From contig BDSL01000010.1 of NCBI GenBank assembly GCA_003116995.1, positions 1,364,001-1,428,000 on the forward strand: a stretch of 64,000 nt of DNA, read 5' to 3'. Made by a program: the position numbers and the translations under genes. Of this stretch, positions 10,866 to 20,600 are shown in pieces (within the stretch, counting starts at the first letter, position 1; the number at the start of each line of letters is the position of its first letter). The notes beneath the pieces were generated by a model. It searched no databases. It was not told where the DNA came from and saw only the letters and a list, made by a program, of their open reading frames with translations. This DNA comes from Yamagishiella unicocca. Lineage: Eukaryota; Chlorophyta; Chlorophyceae; Chlamydomonadales; Volvocaceae.

Positions 10866-12800
10866 CCAGCAGAGGTGGTCACCGATAGGGGCACTGAGTG
10901 GGAAGGCTGCTTCGCGGCGCTGTGCGAGCAGTGTCTCATCGATCATCGCCGCACCTCGCCTAACCATCCCCAAGCCGATGGAGCATCGGAGCGGATAGTG
11001 CAGGTGTTGAAACGGTCGCTCTGCAAGTCCTGTGCGGCTGAAGGCTCAGCGCGTAACTGGGATGACTACTTGCCCTGGCTGACTCTTGGCTACAACTGCT
11101 CGCCACAAGCCTCAACAGGTTTCTCGCCGTACGTGCTGCTCTACGGGGTGGAGCCAGTCGTACCGCCAGCCCTGCGTCAACGGTTCGAAGCGCCGTTGGA
11201 TGTGGCACAGGAGGCGCACTTTCACCAATACCTCACGCTGCGCGCTGAGGCGGTGCGCCACATGATGCCAGCTGCTGCGGGCAATCTCCTGATCGCCCAG
11301 CATCGCGACAAGCACCGGTATGCTCGGGTGCGCGCGGGCGGATATAAGCCGCGTTTCGGTCGTTATGAGCCAGGTGACTACGTGTATGTTGTGGAGCGCA
11401 ACCGCCGTAGCACTCTTCAGGTTCCGACCAGGGAGAACGTCCTTCGTGTCATCGAGGTGACGGCAGCAGGGGTGGCCACTTTGCGGGGCCGGTGCAGTAC
11501 TGAACGCAAGGAGAATGTCACCAACCTCAGGCCGTGCCACCTTCCCGACTTGGACCCCATCGAGGACCCCAGGCTCGCAGTGCCGTCGCTGAACTTAGCA
11601 TGCGAAGTCTGTGGGTTCCCGGATAAGGAGGAGGTCATGTTGCTCTGTGACGGGTGTGGCACCGGATGGCACACGCATTGCCTTAAGCCGCCGCTGAAGA
11701 CTGTGCCTGCTGGCGCCTGGGTCTGCCCGGAGTGCATCGCGTCAGGCATCACCGCGGAGCAGCTGTCGGTCAAACCCCTCCCGGAAGCTGCCATTCCCGC
11801 ACCCCAGATTTTCCTCAGCGCTGATCAGCGACGCCGCTTGGCAGCGGCGTCGGCTCTGGACGGGCGGGCCGTACGACGTAAGTACACCGACCCGGTGACG
11901 CTGGAGGATTCTGTGCTCGGGGGCGAGGCTCATTTCCTGGGTCAGGAGGCCCGACCCAAGGCCTACGAGGTGCGCTACACCGACGGCAGCACGGAGCGTA
12001 TGTCACTGGCGGAGCTGCGCAAGCATCTGGCCCCTGAACCAGCAAAGGATCGGGGCCGGCGTAGCAGTCGCACCGCTCTGGCAGTCAGCATGGAGTCGCT
12101 TCCGGACAAGTGGGACCTGGGTACAGTTGCGGGCGTGCGCGGGGCGCTGGCGAAGCTCATGCCGCACGGGGAGCCCTCAGCCAACCTGGTGGGGCGGTTG
12201 GTCAACCGCGTGCCAGCCGGGCCACTGTTCCTGCAACGAGCCGGCCAGGCCACTCCCAACCAACCTGAGTGTGTGTCAACAATCACCGCGGAGCTGGAAC
12301 CGCTGCTGCAGGTGGTTGACTTTAGCAAGTGCACTGGGGTACTGGATCCGTGGAGTGGGACTGGGACTATAGCTCGCGTGTTTGGGCAGAAAGGGTACAT
12401 GACGTACCGCAACGATGTGTTCGAGGGGCATGAAGCTGAGCGTCACGAGGATGCGCTGCAGCCTGGGTTTTATAGACGTGTGCAGGATGTGTGGAGTTAT
12501 GATGCGATCGTAGCCTCGCCGTGGTTTGCCATGCTAGATCTAGCTTTGCCTCTCGCTGTTAGCTTTGCACCAGTAGTCGCATTTCACGTGCCTGGGCACT
12601 ATGTCACGGACGCGCATGACGTGCGTCGCGGTTATCTGCAGTCGCTTGCCAAGGCTGGGCGCCTAGCACTCATCATGGGCTTGCCACGCGGGCGCATGGG
12701 CAAGAGGTGCATGTGGGTAGTAGTGTTCGCGAGCCGCTGCCTTCGCAAGCAAATGCTCAGGACGAGCGAGGCTGTGGATGGACCGTGGGTGATGATGTAG
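10866..12800 (+). CDS. Retrotransposon pol C-part: integrase catalytic core, PHD finger, Tudor-like motif, methyltransferase-like domain
   Basis: The frame opens at the junction (CCA GCA GAG GTG GTC) and continues the integrase from 716. Counting from the GTG at 10,875: second catalytic Asp (VVTDRGTEW) at residue 4 and catalytic Glu (PQADGASERIVQ) at 39; integrase C-terminal barrel about 150-225; a canonical C4HC3 PHD finger C243-C246-C258-C261-H266-C269-C284-C287; a short Tudor/chromo-like strand pattern (YEVRYTDGSTERMSLAELRK) near 370; then a Rossmann-type methyltransferase-like domain with DPWSGTGT (491-498) and SPWF (548-551), at motif I and motif IV positions of amino-methyltransferases (DPFxGSGT and N/D/S-P-P-Y/W/F). 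Stop at 12,800. Many gypsy elements have a chromodomain here; this one has a PHD finger instead. What the last domain does is unknown. Confidence 0.8.
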   Translation, partial: PAEVVTDRGTEWEGCFAALCEQCLIDHRRTSPNHPQADGASERIVQVLKRSLCKSCAAEGSARNWDDYLPWLTLGYNCSPQASTGFSPYVLLYGVEPVVPPALRQRFEAPLDVAQEAHFHQYLTLRAEAVRHMMPAAAGNLLIAQHRDKHRYARVRAGGYKPRFGRYEPGDYVYVVERNRRSTLQVPTRENVLRVIEVTAAGVATLRGRCSTERKENVTNLRPCHLPDLDPIEDPRLAVPSLNLACEVCGFPDKEEVMLLCDGCGTGWHTHCLKPPLKTVPAGAWVCPECIASGITAEQLSVKPLPEAAIPAPQIFLSADQRRRLAAASALDGRAVRRKYTDPVTLEDSVLGGEAHFLGQEARPKAYEVRYTDGSTERMSLAELRKHLAPEPAKDRGRRSSRTALAVSMESLPDKWDLGTVAGVRGALAKLMPHGEPSANLVGRLVNRVPAGPLFLQRAGQATPNQPECVSTITAELEPLLQVVDFSKCTGVLDPWSGTGTIARVFGQKGYMTYRNDVFEGHEAERHEDALQPGFYRRVQDVWSYDAIVASPWFAMLDLALPLAVSFAPVVAFHVPGHYVTDAHDVRRGYLQSLAKAGRLALIMGLPRGRMGKRCMWVVVFASRCLRKQMLRTSEAVDGPWVMM

Positions 12801-13286
12801 TGTTGCACTGGGTGTAGAGCGCGATCAGGGGGGGCAGTTCGTTGCCCAGTCGTTGCGGGGCCCTGTTTTGTCGTTAGCTGTTTGCAGTTTCTGAGCCTTT
12901 TGAGCTTGCGTGTTCTGGTTTGTGTGCTTGCCCTCCTGAGAGGAGTTCTGCAGTGACGAACCTGTTGGCCATTAGGCCCATGTTAGGCCGTGAGACGGAC
13001 CTGTGTGTTTGTGCTGTACTACCTTAGAGCAGCTTCCCCAAGGTTTCAGCTGGGGGGGGAGTCTTCCGTAGGCTCCCCCCCCAGTGAGTACGCTCAGAAC
13101 AACCGCGTGCGTGTGACCCCCACACTTGGTTGTGGGGGAAAGTGTTACACCTGGTCATGTCAGATTTGAACCTCCACCCCTGCCCCCTGACAGCTGTCAC
13201 GACACCCAATTCCATGACATCTGTCATTCCTCACCATCCCCATCACTTTCCTCCTACCTGCACAACACGCTGTGTGTCGTGACAGC
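12801..13286 (+). other. 3' untranslated region of element Y
   Basis: Contains two purine tracts that could serve as polypurine tract (AGGGGGGG at 12,827-12,834 and TGGGGGGGGA at 13,051-13,060), several TGACA/TGTCA palindromes (13,188-13,230), and ends in the palindrome bordering the LTR. No purine tract lies directly before the LTR start at 13,287, which is unusual. Confidence 0.6.
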
Positions 13287-13301
13287 TGTCACGACACAGC
13301 G
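13268..13301. repeat. Near-perfect palindrome at the 3' UTR/LTR border
   Basis: Centre GTCGTGACAG|CTGTCACGAC with arms extending to CGCTGTGT and ACACAGCG. The same palindrome is at 21,853-21,886 in element C. Its left half ends in GTGACA and its right half begins TGTCAC, the two termini found at insertion borders elsewhere in this window. Confidence 0.85.
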
Positions 13302-13565
13302 CGTAACCATCACAGCGCGTGCAGAGTGCGTTGGTTGCCGTACGCTAAGGGCATGAGTTGCGCCCTGCGGTTAGCGTTGTCTGGTAGATGTGGTTACATG
13401 GCTTTGACTGCCGGTAATTACGGTAGTTATATTAGAGCTATCGTTATAGTAGATGTGAAGCCAACGGACACATGGCATGTGTCGGCAGCATTGGTAGATG
13501 TGCTCCAGGGATGGCAGTTAGCCACGTTCGGGAGCGCACCTAGGCCCGCTGCCTGGAATGCCCAG
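13287..13565 (+). repeat. 3' LTR of element Y, left fragment
   Basis: First 279 bp of the 522-bp LTR, matching 10,864-10,586 in reverse. Interrupted after ATGCCCAG by the DNA transposon. Confidence 0.9.
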
Positions 13566-13639
13566 CCCTATGGCAGCCAAATCGTCGTAAAGGGCTCCTA
13601 GGAGTCGTAACGACGTTACGAGGGTGTTACGACTCCAAC

Positions 13640-13800
13640 GACTGTTTAAGTAGTTAACGTACCTAACGTCTTATAAAGAACTAAAAGCCTCGTAAACAGT
13701 TACGAACTTAGGATCTTAAACCCTGCTTAAGACGGTATAAGTAGTTAACGTACCTAACGTCTTATAAAGAACTAAAAGCCTCGTAAACAGTTACGAGTTA
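13640..13800 (+). repeat. Direct repeat of about 57 bp in left subterminal region
   Basis: GTAGTTAACGTACCTAACGT and the following 37 bases occur at about 13,650 and again at about 13,740. The zone is rich in TTACGAG/CTCGTAA, as is the right subterminal zone (20,900-21,090). Confidence 0.8.
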
Positions 13801-13914
13801 CGACTCGTAAGACCCTTACGAGCACTCTTATGAATGGTGTTATGACGCATTGAGGCGGATGCCATTATCAGAGATTTCATTCGTTACACGGTGGCCTGTC
13901 GTCATCTAACACTG

Positions 13915-14212
13915 CGGAAGACCGGCCCGGTCTACCGCCGCCCTTGGCGGGTACACCGGTCTACCTCGACCGGCCCGGTCTACCTCTCGTTGCACTTCAC
14001 CGGCCCGGTCTAACTCTGCCCATAACCGGCCCGGTCTCGCGGCCCTCGACCGGCCCGATCTACCTCTCGCTGCACTTCACCGGCCCGGTCTAACACTACT
14101 GCCCATAACCGGCCCGGTCTCGCGGCCCTCGACCGGCCCGGTCTACCTCTCGCTGCCCTTCACCGGCCCGGTCTAACACTACTGCCCATAACCGGCCCGG
14201 TCTACCGCATCC
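13915..14212 (+). repeat. Left subterminal array of ACCGGCCCGGTCT
   Basis: About ten copies of ACCGGCCCGGTCT(A) at irregular 16-55 bp spacing, with a higher-order unit of about 100 bp repeated near 14,000, 14,050 and 14,130. The reverse complement of the same 13-mer is the core of the array at 18,505-20,600. Confidence 0.85.
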
Positions 14213-14475
14213 CACGACGCCTAGCAGTAATGAGGCTAGCAGGCAGACGACCTGCATTGGCACCCTGAGGTGCTCCAGCACCACGTCCACCATGGCTTTC
14301 ACTGCGGCCTCCACCAGCAAGAAGTACGCCAGTTGACGGAGCAGAACCTGAGTACACACAGTAGTGTTATGTGTGTCCTTTTTCATGTAAGGGTGTCCGT
14401 TTTATACCACAGTTTGATTCTTACCAGCAACTGGTTGGCTCCCTCCTGCCTTTGGCACCGCTGCCTTTTTGCCGC

Positions 14476-16190
14476 CTAGTGGAACGCCTGCCGTAACAAT
14501 GCAAATTTTGTTGTATAGTTAGCAAGGAATAGTACGCCGTGGATGCATAATACATTCGCACCTTTAGCGGGGCCTTTCAGGCCTGCAAGGACCCCGTAGT
14601 CCACTTGACGTACCTGCCTGCGCTGGCGGCGCCCCCCTGAATGTCGTGTACGGAAGGGGCATGGTGATATCAAATACTGTTCATGATGCATCCTATCATG
14701 CAGGGTTTCTTACCATCGGATAACGGTGCGTACAGAGGTGCCGCATCATCATCGTCTGCGGGATAGTCGTCTGGATTTCCATAAGCGCCGAATTGTCCAG
14801 CCGTGGCATCGGCATTGTAGCCCGGCGGCACGAGCCCACCTGCGAAAAATTAAAAGCCCACCGGTTAATAGTAGGGAATGGATGAGGTCTCCGTAATCCC
14901 GCCACCTAGGACGTCCTCATGTTGGACATTACCTGAGACCCCTTTTGTAACACATTCACTTCAACCGTTACATTTTCAAAACTATAAAAGATGTGATACA
15001 TGTCATCATGTTGGGTAGAGGTCTCCTTCATTACTCACATGGTGGCTGCGGCTGCTGCAGCTGTTCCACAACTGCCTCGTTGACAAGTGACGCCATTTCG
15101 TCGCCTGTAAGACATGAAGACTTCATGATTCGTTGCGCCAATGGGGAAGGGGGATGGGACGGCATAGGGGACCTACCCACACTCCATAAGCAAAGACTCA
15201 CTGCTTAAGTTACTGTATGCTTACCCGACACTGCTTTCCTTCTTCCTCTTCGCCTCGCGTCTGTTCGGTGGGACGATAGCATCCAGTAACTGGATTGCTT
15301 GCATTCGTGGAACGTGGTACTCCTTCAGCAGGGACAGCCCTGCCTCCCGCGGATTGCTGTCAGACGATTCGATCTCGCTTGTCAGCGCAGATGTCAGAGT
15401 CTCGAAAGTCTCTCCACTGGTCCTTAACACCGATGCCAGCTCGGCCTTAGCGCGGTCGCTTAGAGCGCTTAGGATAGTGCCAGACACGCCCCGCAGTTGA
15501 AGGAAACTTTCGATGTCACTCTTTCCGTTGTAGGTAGGCGCTGACCCCATACGACCTTCAGGCGGTGCGTATCCATTTTGCGCATGGATAGGACCTCTGT
15601 GCCAGTCAGCTCCTGCGCCTCGGCCGTCGAGGCCTCGGCCAGCAGCTCCGTACGTTCGCTCACGTGGCTGATCGTAACTTGTCCCCGCCGCACCAGCACT
15701 TTGCGCTCTCCTATCGTCTTCTCCTCCATCTGATAATTATTCGTGTGATGAAACGTTATCTGACCGGTACATTTTTCCCCGCCAAAATTTCGAAAGTGAT
15801 CTATGCCCGCAACCGCTGCTGTATAAAAATTGTATATAATTCAGGACATTGTCTTAGTGTAGTTAGTAGTTCGTTGCTAGGGAAAGTCTTCGAGTGAATG
15901 GTTTGGGTGAATTGTAATTTAAATTAGCCGCGGCCGCCGTACAACACAATGCGTACGGTAGCAGTGTTCCGGGCGCCGCCTTTCTACAACAGGCCTTAGG
16001 TGAAAGGGAATACTGCCGTCCTAAAAGGGTTGGTGTAATGCACAGCAGACAGAGTGCATAATGCTTACCGCAACTCGCAGCCGCCATTCGGCTCGAGCAG
16101 TGCGTGTGGTGTCGAACGATTGCCATACCTCTCCTTGTCCTCTTCGTTTTGGGTAATGGTGAAATGCAGAACGATGGAATCCGCGCCCTA
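14476..16190 (-). CDS. Spliced gene of unknown function inside the DNA transposon (partial model)
   Basis: Not recognised. Consistent exons on the minus strand: about 16,190-16,072 (acceptor TCTCTAG, coding GADSIVLHFTITQNEEDK..., donor GTAAGC); about 15,729-15,231 (acceptor TTATCAG; contains SYDQPRERTYGAAGRGLDG and SALSDRAKAELASVLRTSGE); about 15,103-15,038 (DEMASLVNEAVVEQLQQPQP, donor GTGAGT); about 14,850-14,714 (acceptor TTTTCGCAG; GLVPPGYNADATAGQFGAYG, then an Asp-rich stretch, donor GTAAG); and the last exon from about 14,628 (acceptor ATTCAG) to a TAG at 14,476 (ANVLCIHGVLFLANYTTKFA). Phases agree across the last three junctions; the donor of the long exon is weak (CA|GTGTCG). At least one exon is missing between the first two, and the start is unknown. 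It could be an accessory transposon protein. Confidence 0.4.
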
Positions 16191-16815
16191 GAGAGCGAGC
16201 CTGACAACGAGGGTTTGACACGAACACGTGTACCTATCATCCCGCCTAGGTATGCGTCCTAGGTATGCGAGCCAGCTCCTGCAAGATGTCGCAAGGCAGC
16301 ACACAGCACCTGCCATCGCCTCCGACTCACCTCTTCGATCCAGCTTACCGATACGTCGTCGATTTGTCCCCACTCCGTTCAACACCGATACCCCGCCTAC
16401 TCACATGGGAAACTCTGCATGTGGCGGTAGTTCTGGTGACGTAATAACTCAGTGCACCAGACAGCCGTTCAACGATTACACCCCGACCCCAACACGTAAT
16501 GGTACTGGCGACCCTGGCCATGGTGGAAGTCCTGTTGACAGTACAGCGGTGTTGCCGAGGCGTGCTGCTGTCTCTCCATTCGGGGGTCTGCTTGGGATGC
16601 ATGTGGCCATGTGCAGGGGAGCCATCAGCGCAACCTCCCCCTGTGTATTGGTGCTTGCTGTTTCCTTTGGGCTCTCGGTTGTGAGGCTCTGAGTGGTTTG
16701 TCTTTCGGAACCGTCGGTTTTCTCTGCTTTCCTTGTCTTTTTCAGTGTCAGGCGATGCGCCCGATGGCTCTACCTTTTAAGGTCTGGAGCCCACTGTAAC
16801 GATTACAACAAAGTA

Positions 16816-17064
16816 CAGCGCCAAACTTCAATATCCCTGATTTCCAGCAGCTGTCATCTGCTGAAGAAGGTTCTCCCTCTTCAGAAGAAATGGCCGAAGA
16901 CTGGGCTGTATATGAGGACGCGGAAGAGGATTTTGCAGAGGGTGATGTGTACGAAGATGCTGAGGAGGGACATAGTGACTTCAATCGGCTCAACTGGAAC
17001 TTTAAACCGAATGAACGTGAGATGTTATGGAACAGGGGGTACCCTACTGAGCCGCGAAACTGAC
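16816..17064 (+). CDS. Acidic terminal exon of an unidentified protein
   Basis: After a possible acceptor (GTACAG, 16,815) the plus strand is open to a TGA at about 17,062 and encodes a very acidic stretch (EEMAEDWAVYEDAEEDFAEG...) ending in a basic/aromatic tail (NWNFKPNEREMLWNRGY). The composition is protein-like and unlike its surroundings. Upstream, 16,740-16,815 (after TTTTTCAG) resembles 57,040-57,115 in this window and is probably an earlier exon of the same gene, with a frameshift. Function unknown. Confidence 0.35.
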
Positions 17065-17940
17065 GCTGCTGAAGCACACCGGACGTAGCGAGCTTGGCCG
17101 CCCAGGGCCGCCGATGGGAGAATGGCAAGCGGGAGAATGGCGAACAGGGGGGTTACTTCTAAATGCAATGTACCGATAACCGAATAACCGATTCATTTCT
17201 TGCGTCATGTAGTCCAACGGCAACACCTCAAGCACTCTGGGAATGGGCTGGTCCGTTTCCTCTCTGTTTCAGGCTCGGTTGAAGTCCGTTTTCTCAGTCC
17301 GTTTCGGTAGGTTTTGCTATCTGTTATGCATTCCGTTTCCTGGTCCGTATGGGCCAAAAACCTAGAATGACACGGACCTAAACCGAGCCGGGGACGGAGA
17401 GGATCGCTTGCTACGTTTTACAGTTCGTTATGAACGGACCAGGAACGGACCGGGCCAACGTAGCACGGTACGGACCCGATTACCGACCGCATAAGGCAGC
17501 ACCTAACGGAAGCTTCCAAACCCAGCAGAGAACGGAGCATGTCACGGAGCAGCCAACCGACCGCATAAGGCAGTGCCTTACCAAGCTGAAAACCTAATTT
17601 ACCGAAATAGCATAAAACAAAGTAGAAGACGGGTGCCCTCACCAATGACAGCACGATCCGTCCAGCGTGACCACTAAGTAATATGTCAATGTGCAAAAGT
17701 CCTGCCAGGAGCTGACGGGGGGGAACCAAGCCGAAGGTTCGAGAAGGTCCGTGTCAATGGCCTACCAGGGACGATCACACCGTCCATGACATAGTCATCA
17801 AGGTTTCTCTACAAGCATTAGCCCAACGGGATGCAAGCCCAGGTGCTACAGCAGAGACCGCTGTTATGCGAATGCTTACTAGTACTTGTCAAGTACCGAC
17901 GCAAGCGCGGACCACCAGCGTGCAGCCTTATAGCTTCCAC
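17065..17940. other. Non-coding part of the DNA transposon
   Basis: No open frame of note. It holds imperfect inverted copies of CCGTTTCCTGGTCCGT (17,328) and ACGGACCAGGAACGG (17,433), and two direct copies of ACCGCATAAGGCAG (about 17,487 and 17,560). A small nested non-autonomous element is possible. Confidence 0.4.
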
Positions 17941-17942
17941 GT

Positions 17943-18520
17943 ACTTTCAATAGCTACCGCGCGCTCGTGGCGTACCTGTGGGGCTTAATGGTGCAGGCCA
18001 GCCGCCCCCTGGAGCGGCTACTGCTGTTGAGGGATCACCTGTGCGTGCTGTTGCTGTGGCAAACGGCGGTGCGAGGGCACGACGTGGGCAAACTCGGGCT
18101 TGGGGACTTCGTAGACCCTGCACAACCTCACCGCCGGCCGTACCCGGGTTTCCCGTTGCCGCCACCCTGGGAGTGGGGTCCCTCTCTGGCCCCCTCCCTG
18201 TGTTTCCGACAGCGAGGCACCAAGACTCATAAGCTGGCGCGTGGAGCTGGTTCCCAACCCGGCGGAGCCAGCGTTCTGCCTTCCGCGGAACCTGGCCTAC
18301 TACCTGTGGTGCTGTGGCCAGCCCGACGCCCCAGCGGGGAGCACCGTCCGGGACCTGTTGTTCCGGCCCCTGGCCCCGGATCAACAGGGCATCAACGAGA
18401 CCGCGCTACGCAGCGCGAGCCTGGCGGCCCGGGTCCGCCTGCACCTGCAGGGGGCGGGGCTCTATGAGGGGGAAACCGTCCACAGTTTCCGCCGTAGCGC
18501 TGGGTTTGCGTGCAGCTGCC
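17943..18520 (+). pseudogene. Tyrosine recombinase (Crypton/DIRS-like) C-terminal fragment, frameshifted
   Basis: The plus strand encodes LLLRDHLCVLLLWQTAVRGH and DVGKLGLGDF, the Box I layout of tyrosine recombinases (catalytic Arg followed by an acidic residue, L and D). Next is GTKTHK with a likely catalytic Lys; then, after a one-base frameshift near 18,240, VELVPNPAEPAFCLPRNLAY and finally GETVHSFRRSAGF with the Box II H-x-x-R. The catalytic Tyr region is not found: right after HSFRR the sequence runs into the 112-116-bp array. Layout and spacing fit the YR of Crypton or DIRS-type elements, both known in green algae. It is unclear whether it belongs to this transposon or is a relic of another one. 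Confidence 0.55.
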
Positions 18521-20600
18521 GTGCCTCTTCGTGTGTTTGCAACGTTTCCGCGAGATAGTGTTGATTAGAACGGTTGCAATTGATCCCAGACCGGGCCGGT
18601 CTCCGACCCCGCAGCGCTGGGTTTGCGTGCAGATGCCTCTTCGTGGGTTTGTAACGTTTCCGCGAGATAGTGTTGATTAGAACGGTTGCAATCGATCCCA
18701 GACCGGGCCGGTCTCCGACCCCACAGCGATGGGTTTGCGTGCAGATGCCTCTTCGTGTGTTTGCAACGTTTCCGCGAGATAGTGTTGATTAGAACGGTTG
18801 CAATCGATCCCAGACCGGGCCGGTCTCCGACCCCGCAGCGCTGGGTTTGCATGCAGCTGCCGTGCCTCTTCGTGGGTTTGCATCGTTTCCGGGAGACAGT
18901 GTTGATTAGAACGGTAGCAATCGATCCCAGACCGGGCCGGTCTCCGACCCCGCAGCGCTGGGTTTGCATGCAGCTGCCGTGCCTCTTCGTGGGTTTGCAT
19001 CGTTTCCGGGAGACAGTGTTGATTAGAACGGTAGCAATCGATCCCAGACCGGGCCGGTCTCCGACCCCGCAGCGCTGGGTTTGCGTGCAGCTGCCGTGCC
19101 TCTTCGTGTGTTTGCAACGTTTCCGCGAGATAGTGTTGATTAGAACGGTTGCAATTGATCCCAGACCGGGCCGGTCTCCGACCCCGCAGCGCTGGGTTTG
19201 CGTGCAGATGCCTCTTCGTGGGTTTGTAACGTTTCCGCGAGATAGTGTTGATTAGAACGGTTGCAATCGATCCCAGACCGGGCCGGTCTCCGACCCCACA
19301 GCGATGGGTTTGCGTGCAGATGCCTCTTCGTGTGTTTGCAACGTTTCCGCGAGATAGTGTTGATTAGAACGGTTGCAATCGATCCCAGACGGACCGGGCC
19401 GGTCTCCGACCCCACAGCGATGGGTTTGCGTGCAGATGCCTCTTCGTGTGTTTGCAACGTTTCCGCGAGATAGTGTTGATTAGAACGGTTGCAATCGATC
19501 CCAGACGGACCGGGCCGGTCTCCGACCCCACAGCGATGGGTTTGCGTGCAGATGCCTCTTCGTGGGTTTGCAACGTTTCCGCGAGATAGTGTTGATTAGA
19601 ACGGTTGCAATCGATCCCAGACCGGGCCGGTCTCCGACCCCACAGCGATGGGTTTGCGTGCAGATGCCTCTTCGTGTGTTTGCAACGTTTCCGCGAGATA
19701 GTGTTGATTAGAACGGTTGCAATCGATCCCAGACGGACCGGGCCGGTCTCCGACCCCACAGCGATGGGTTTGCGTGCAGATGCCTCTTCGTGTGTTTGCA
19801 ACGTTTCCGCGAGATAGTGTTGATTAGAACGGTTGCAATCGATCCCAGACGGACCGGGCCGGTCTCCGACCCCACAGCGATGGGTTTGCGTGCAGATGCC
19901 TCTTCGTGGGTTTGCAACGTTTCCGCGAGATATTGTTGATTAGAACGGTTGCAATTGATCCCAGACCGGGCCGGTCTCCGACCCCACAGCGATGGGTTTG
20001 CGTGCAGATGCCTCTTCGTGGGTTTGCAACGTTTCCGCGAGATAGTGTTGATTAGAACGGTTGCAATCGATCCCAGACGGACCGGGCCGGTCTCCGACCC
20101 CACAGCGATGGGTTTGCGTGCAGATGCCTCTTCGTGTGTTTGCAACGTTTCCGCGAGATAGTGTTGATTAGAACGGTTGCAATCGATCCCAGACGGACCG
20201 GGCCGGTCTCCGACCCCACAGCGATGGGTTTGCGTGCAGATGCCTCTTCGTGGGTTTGCAACGTTTCCGCGAGATAGTGTTGATTAGAACGGTTGCAATC
20301 GATCCCAGACCGGGCCGGTCTCCGACCCCACAGCGATGGGTTTGCGTGCAGATGCCTCTTCGTGTGTTTGCAACGTTTCCGCGAGATAGTGTTGATTAGA
20401 ACGGTTGCAATCGATCCCAGACGGACCGGGCCGGTCTCCGACCCCACAGCGATGGGTTTGCGTGCAGATGCCTCTTCGTGTGTTTGCAACGTTTCCGCGA
20501 GATAGTGTTGATTAGAACGGTTGCAATTGATCCCAGACCGGGCCGGTCTCTGACCCCACAGCGATGGGTTTGCGTGCAGATGCCTCTTCGCTGGCTGAGT
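18505..20600 (+). repeat. Tandem array, about 18 units of 112-116 bp
   Basis: Each unit contains GTTTCCGCGAGATAGTGTTG, a GGTTGCAATCGATCCCAGAC stretch, the palindromic core GACCGGGCCGGTC and GGGTTTGCGTGCAG. Units differ by a 4-bp GGAC insertion before the core and by CAGCTGCCGTGCC versus CAGATGCC. The first unit begins inside the recombinase reading frame. The core is the reverse complement of the motif in the left array. Confidence 0.9.

Noticed and set aside
10559..10939. About 100-codon open frame inside the LTRs (sense strand of the element, four copies)
   Set aside because: It differs between Y and C by two changes, both amino-acid-altering, and has no recognisable domain; an open frame by chance in GC-rich LTR DNA is more likely.
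18505..20600. CRISPR-like array
   Set aside because: Repeat units are contiguous without unique spacers, in a eukaryotic nuclear context; this is a satellite.
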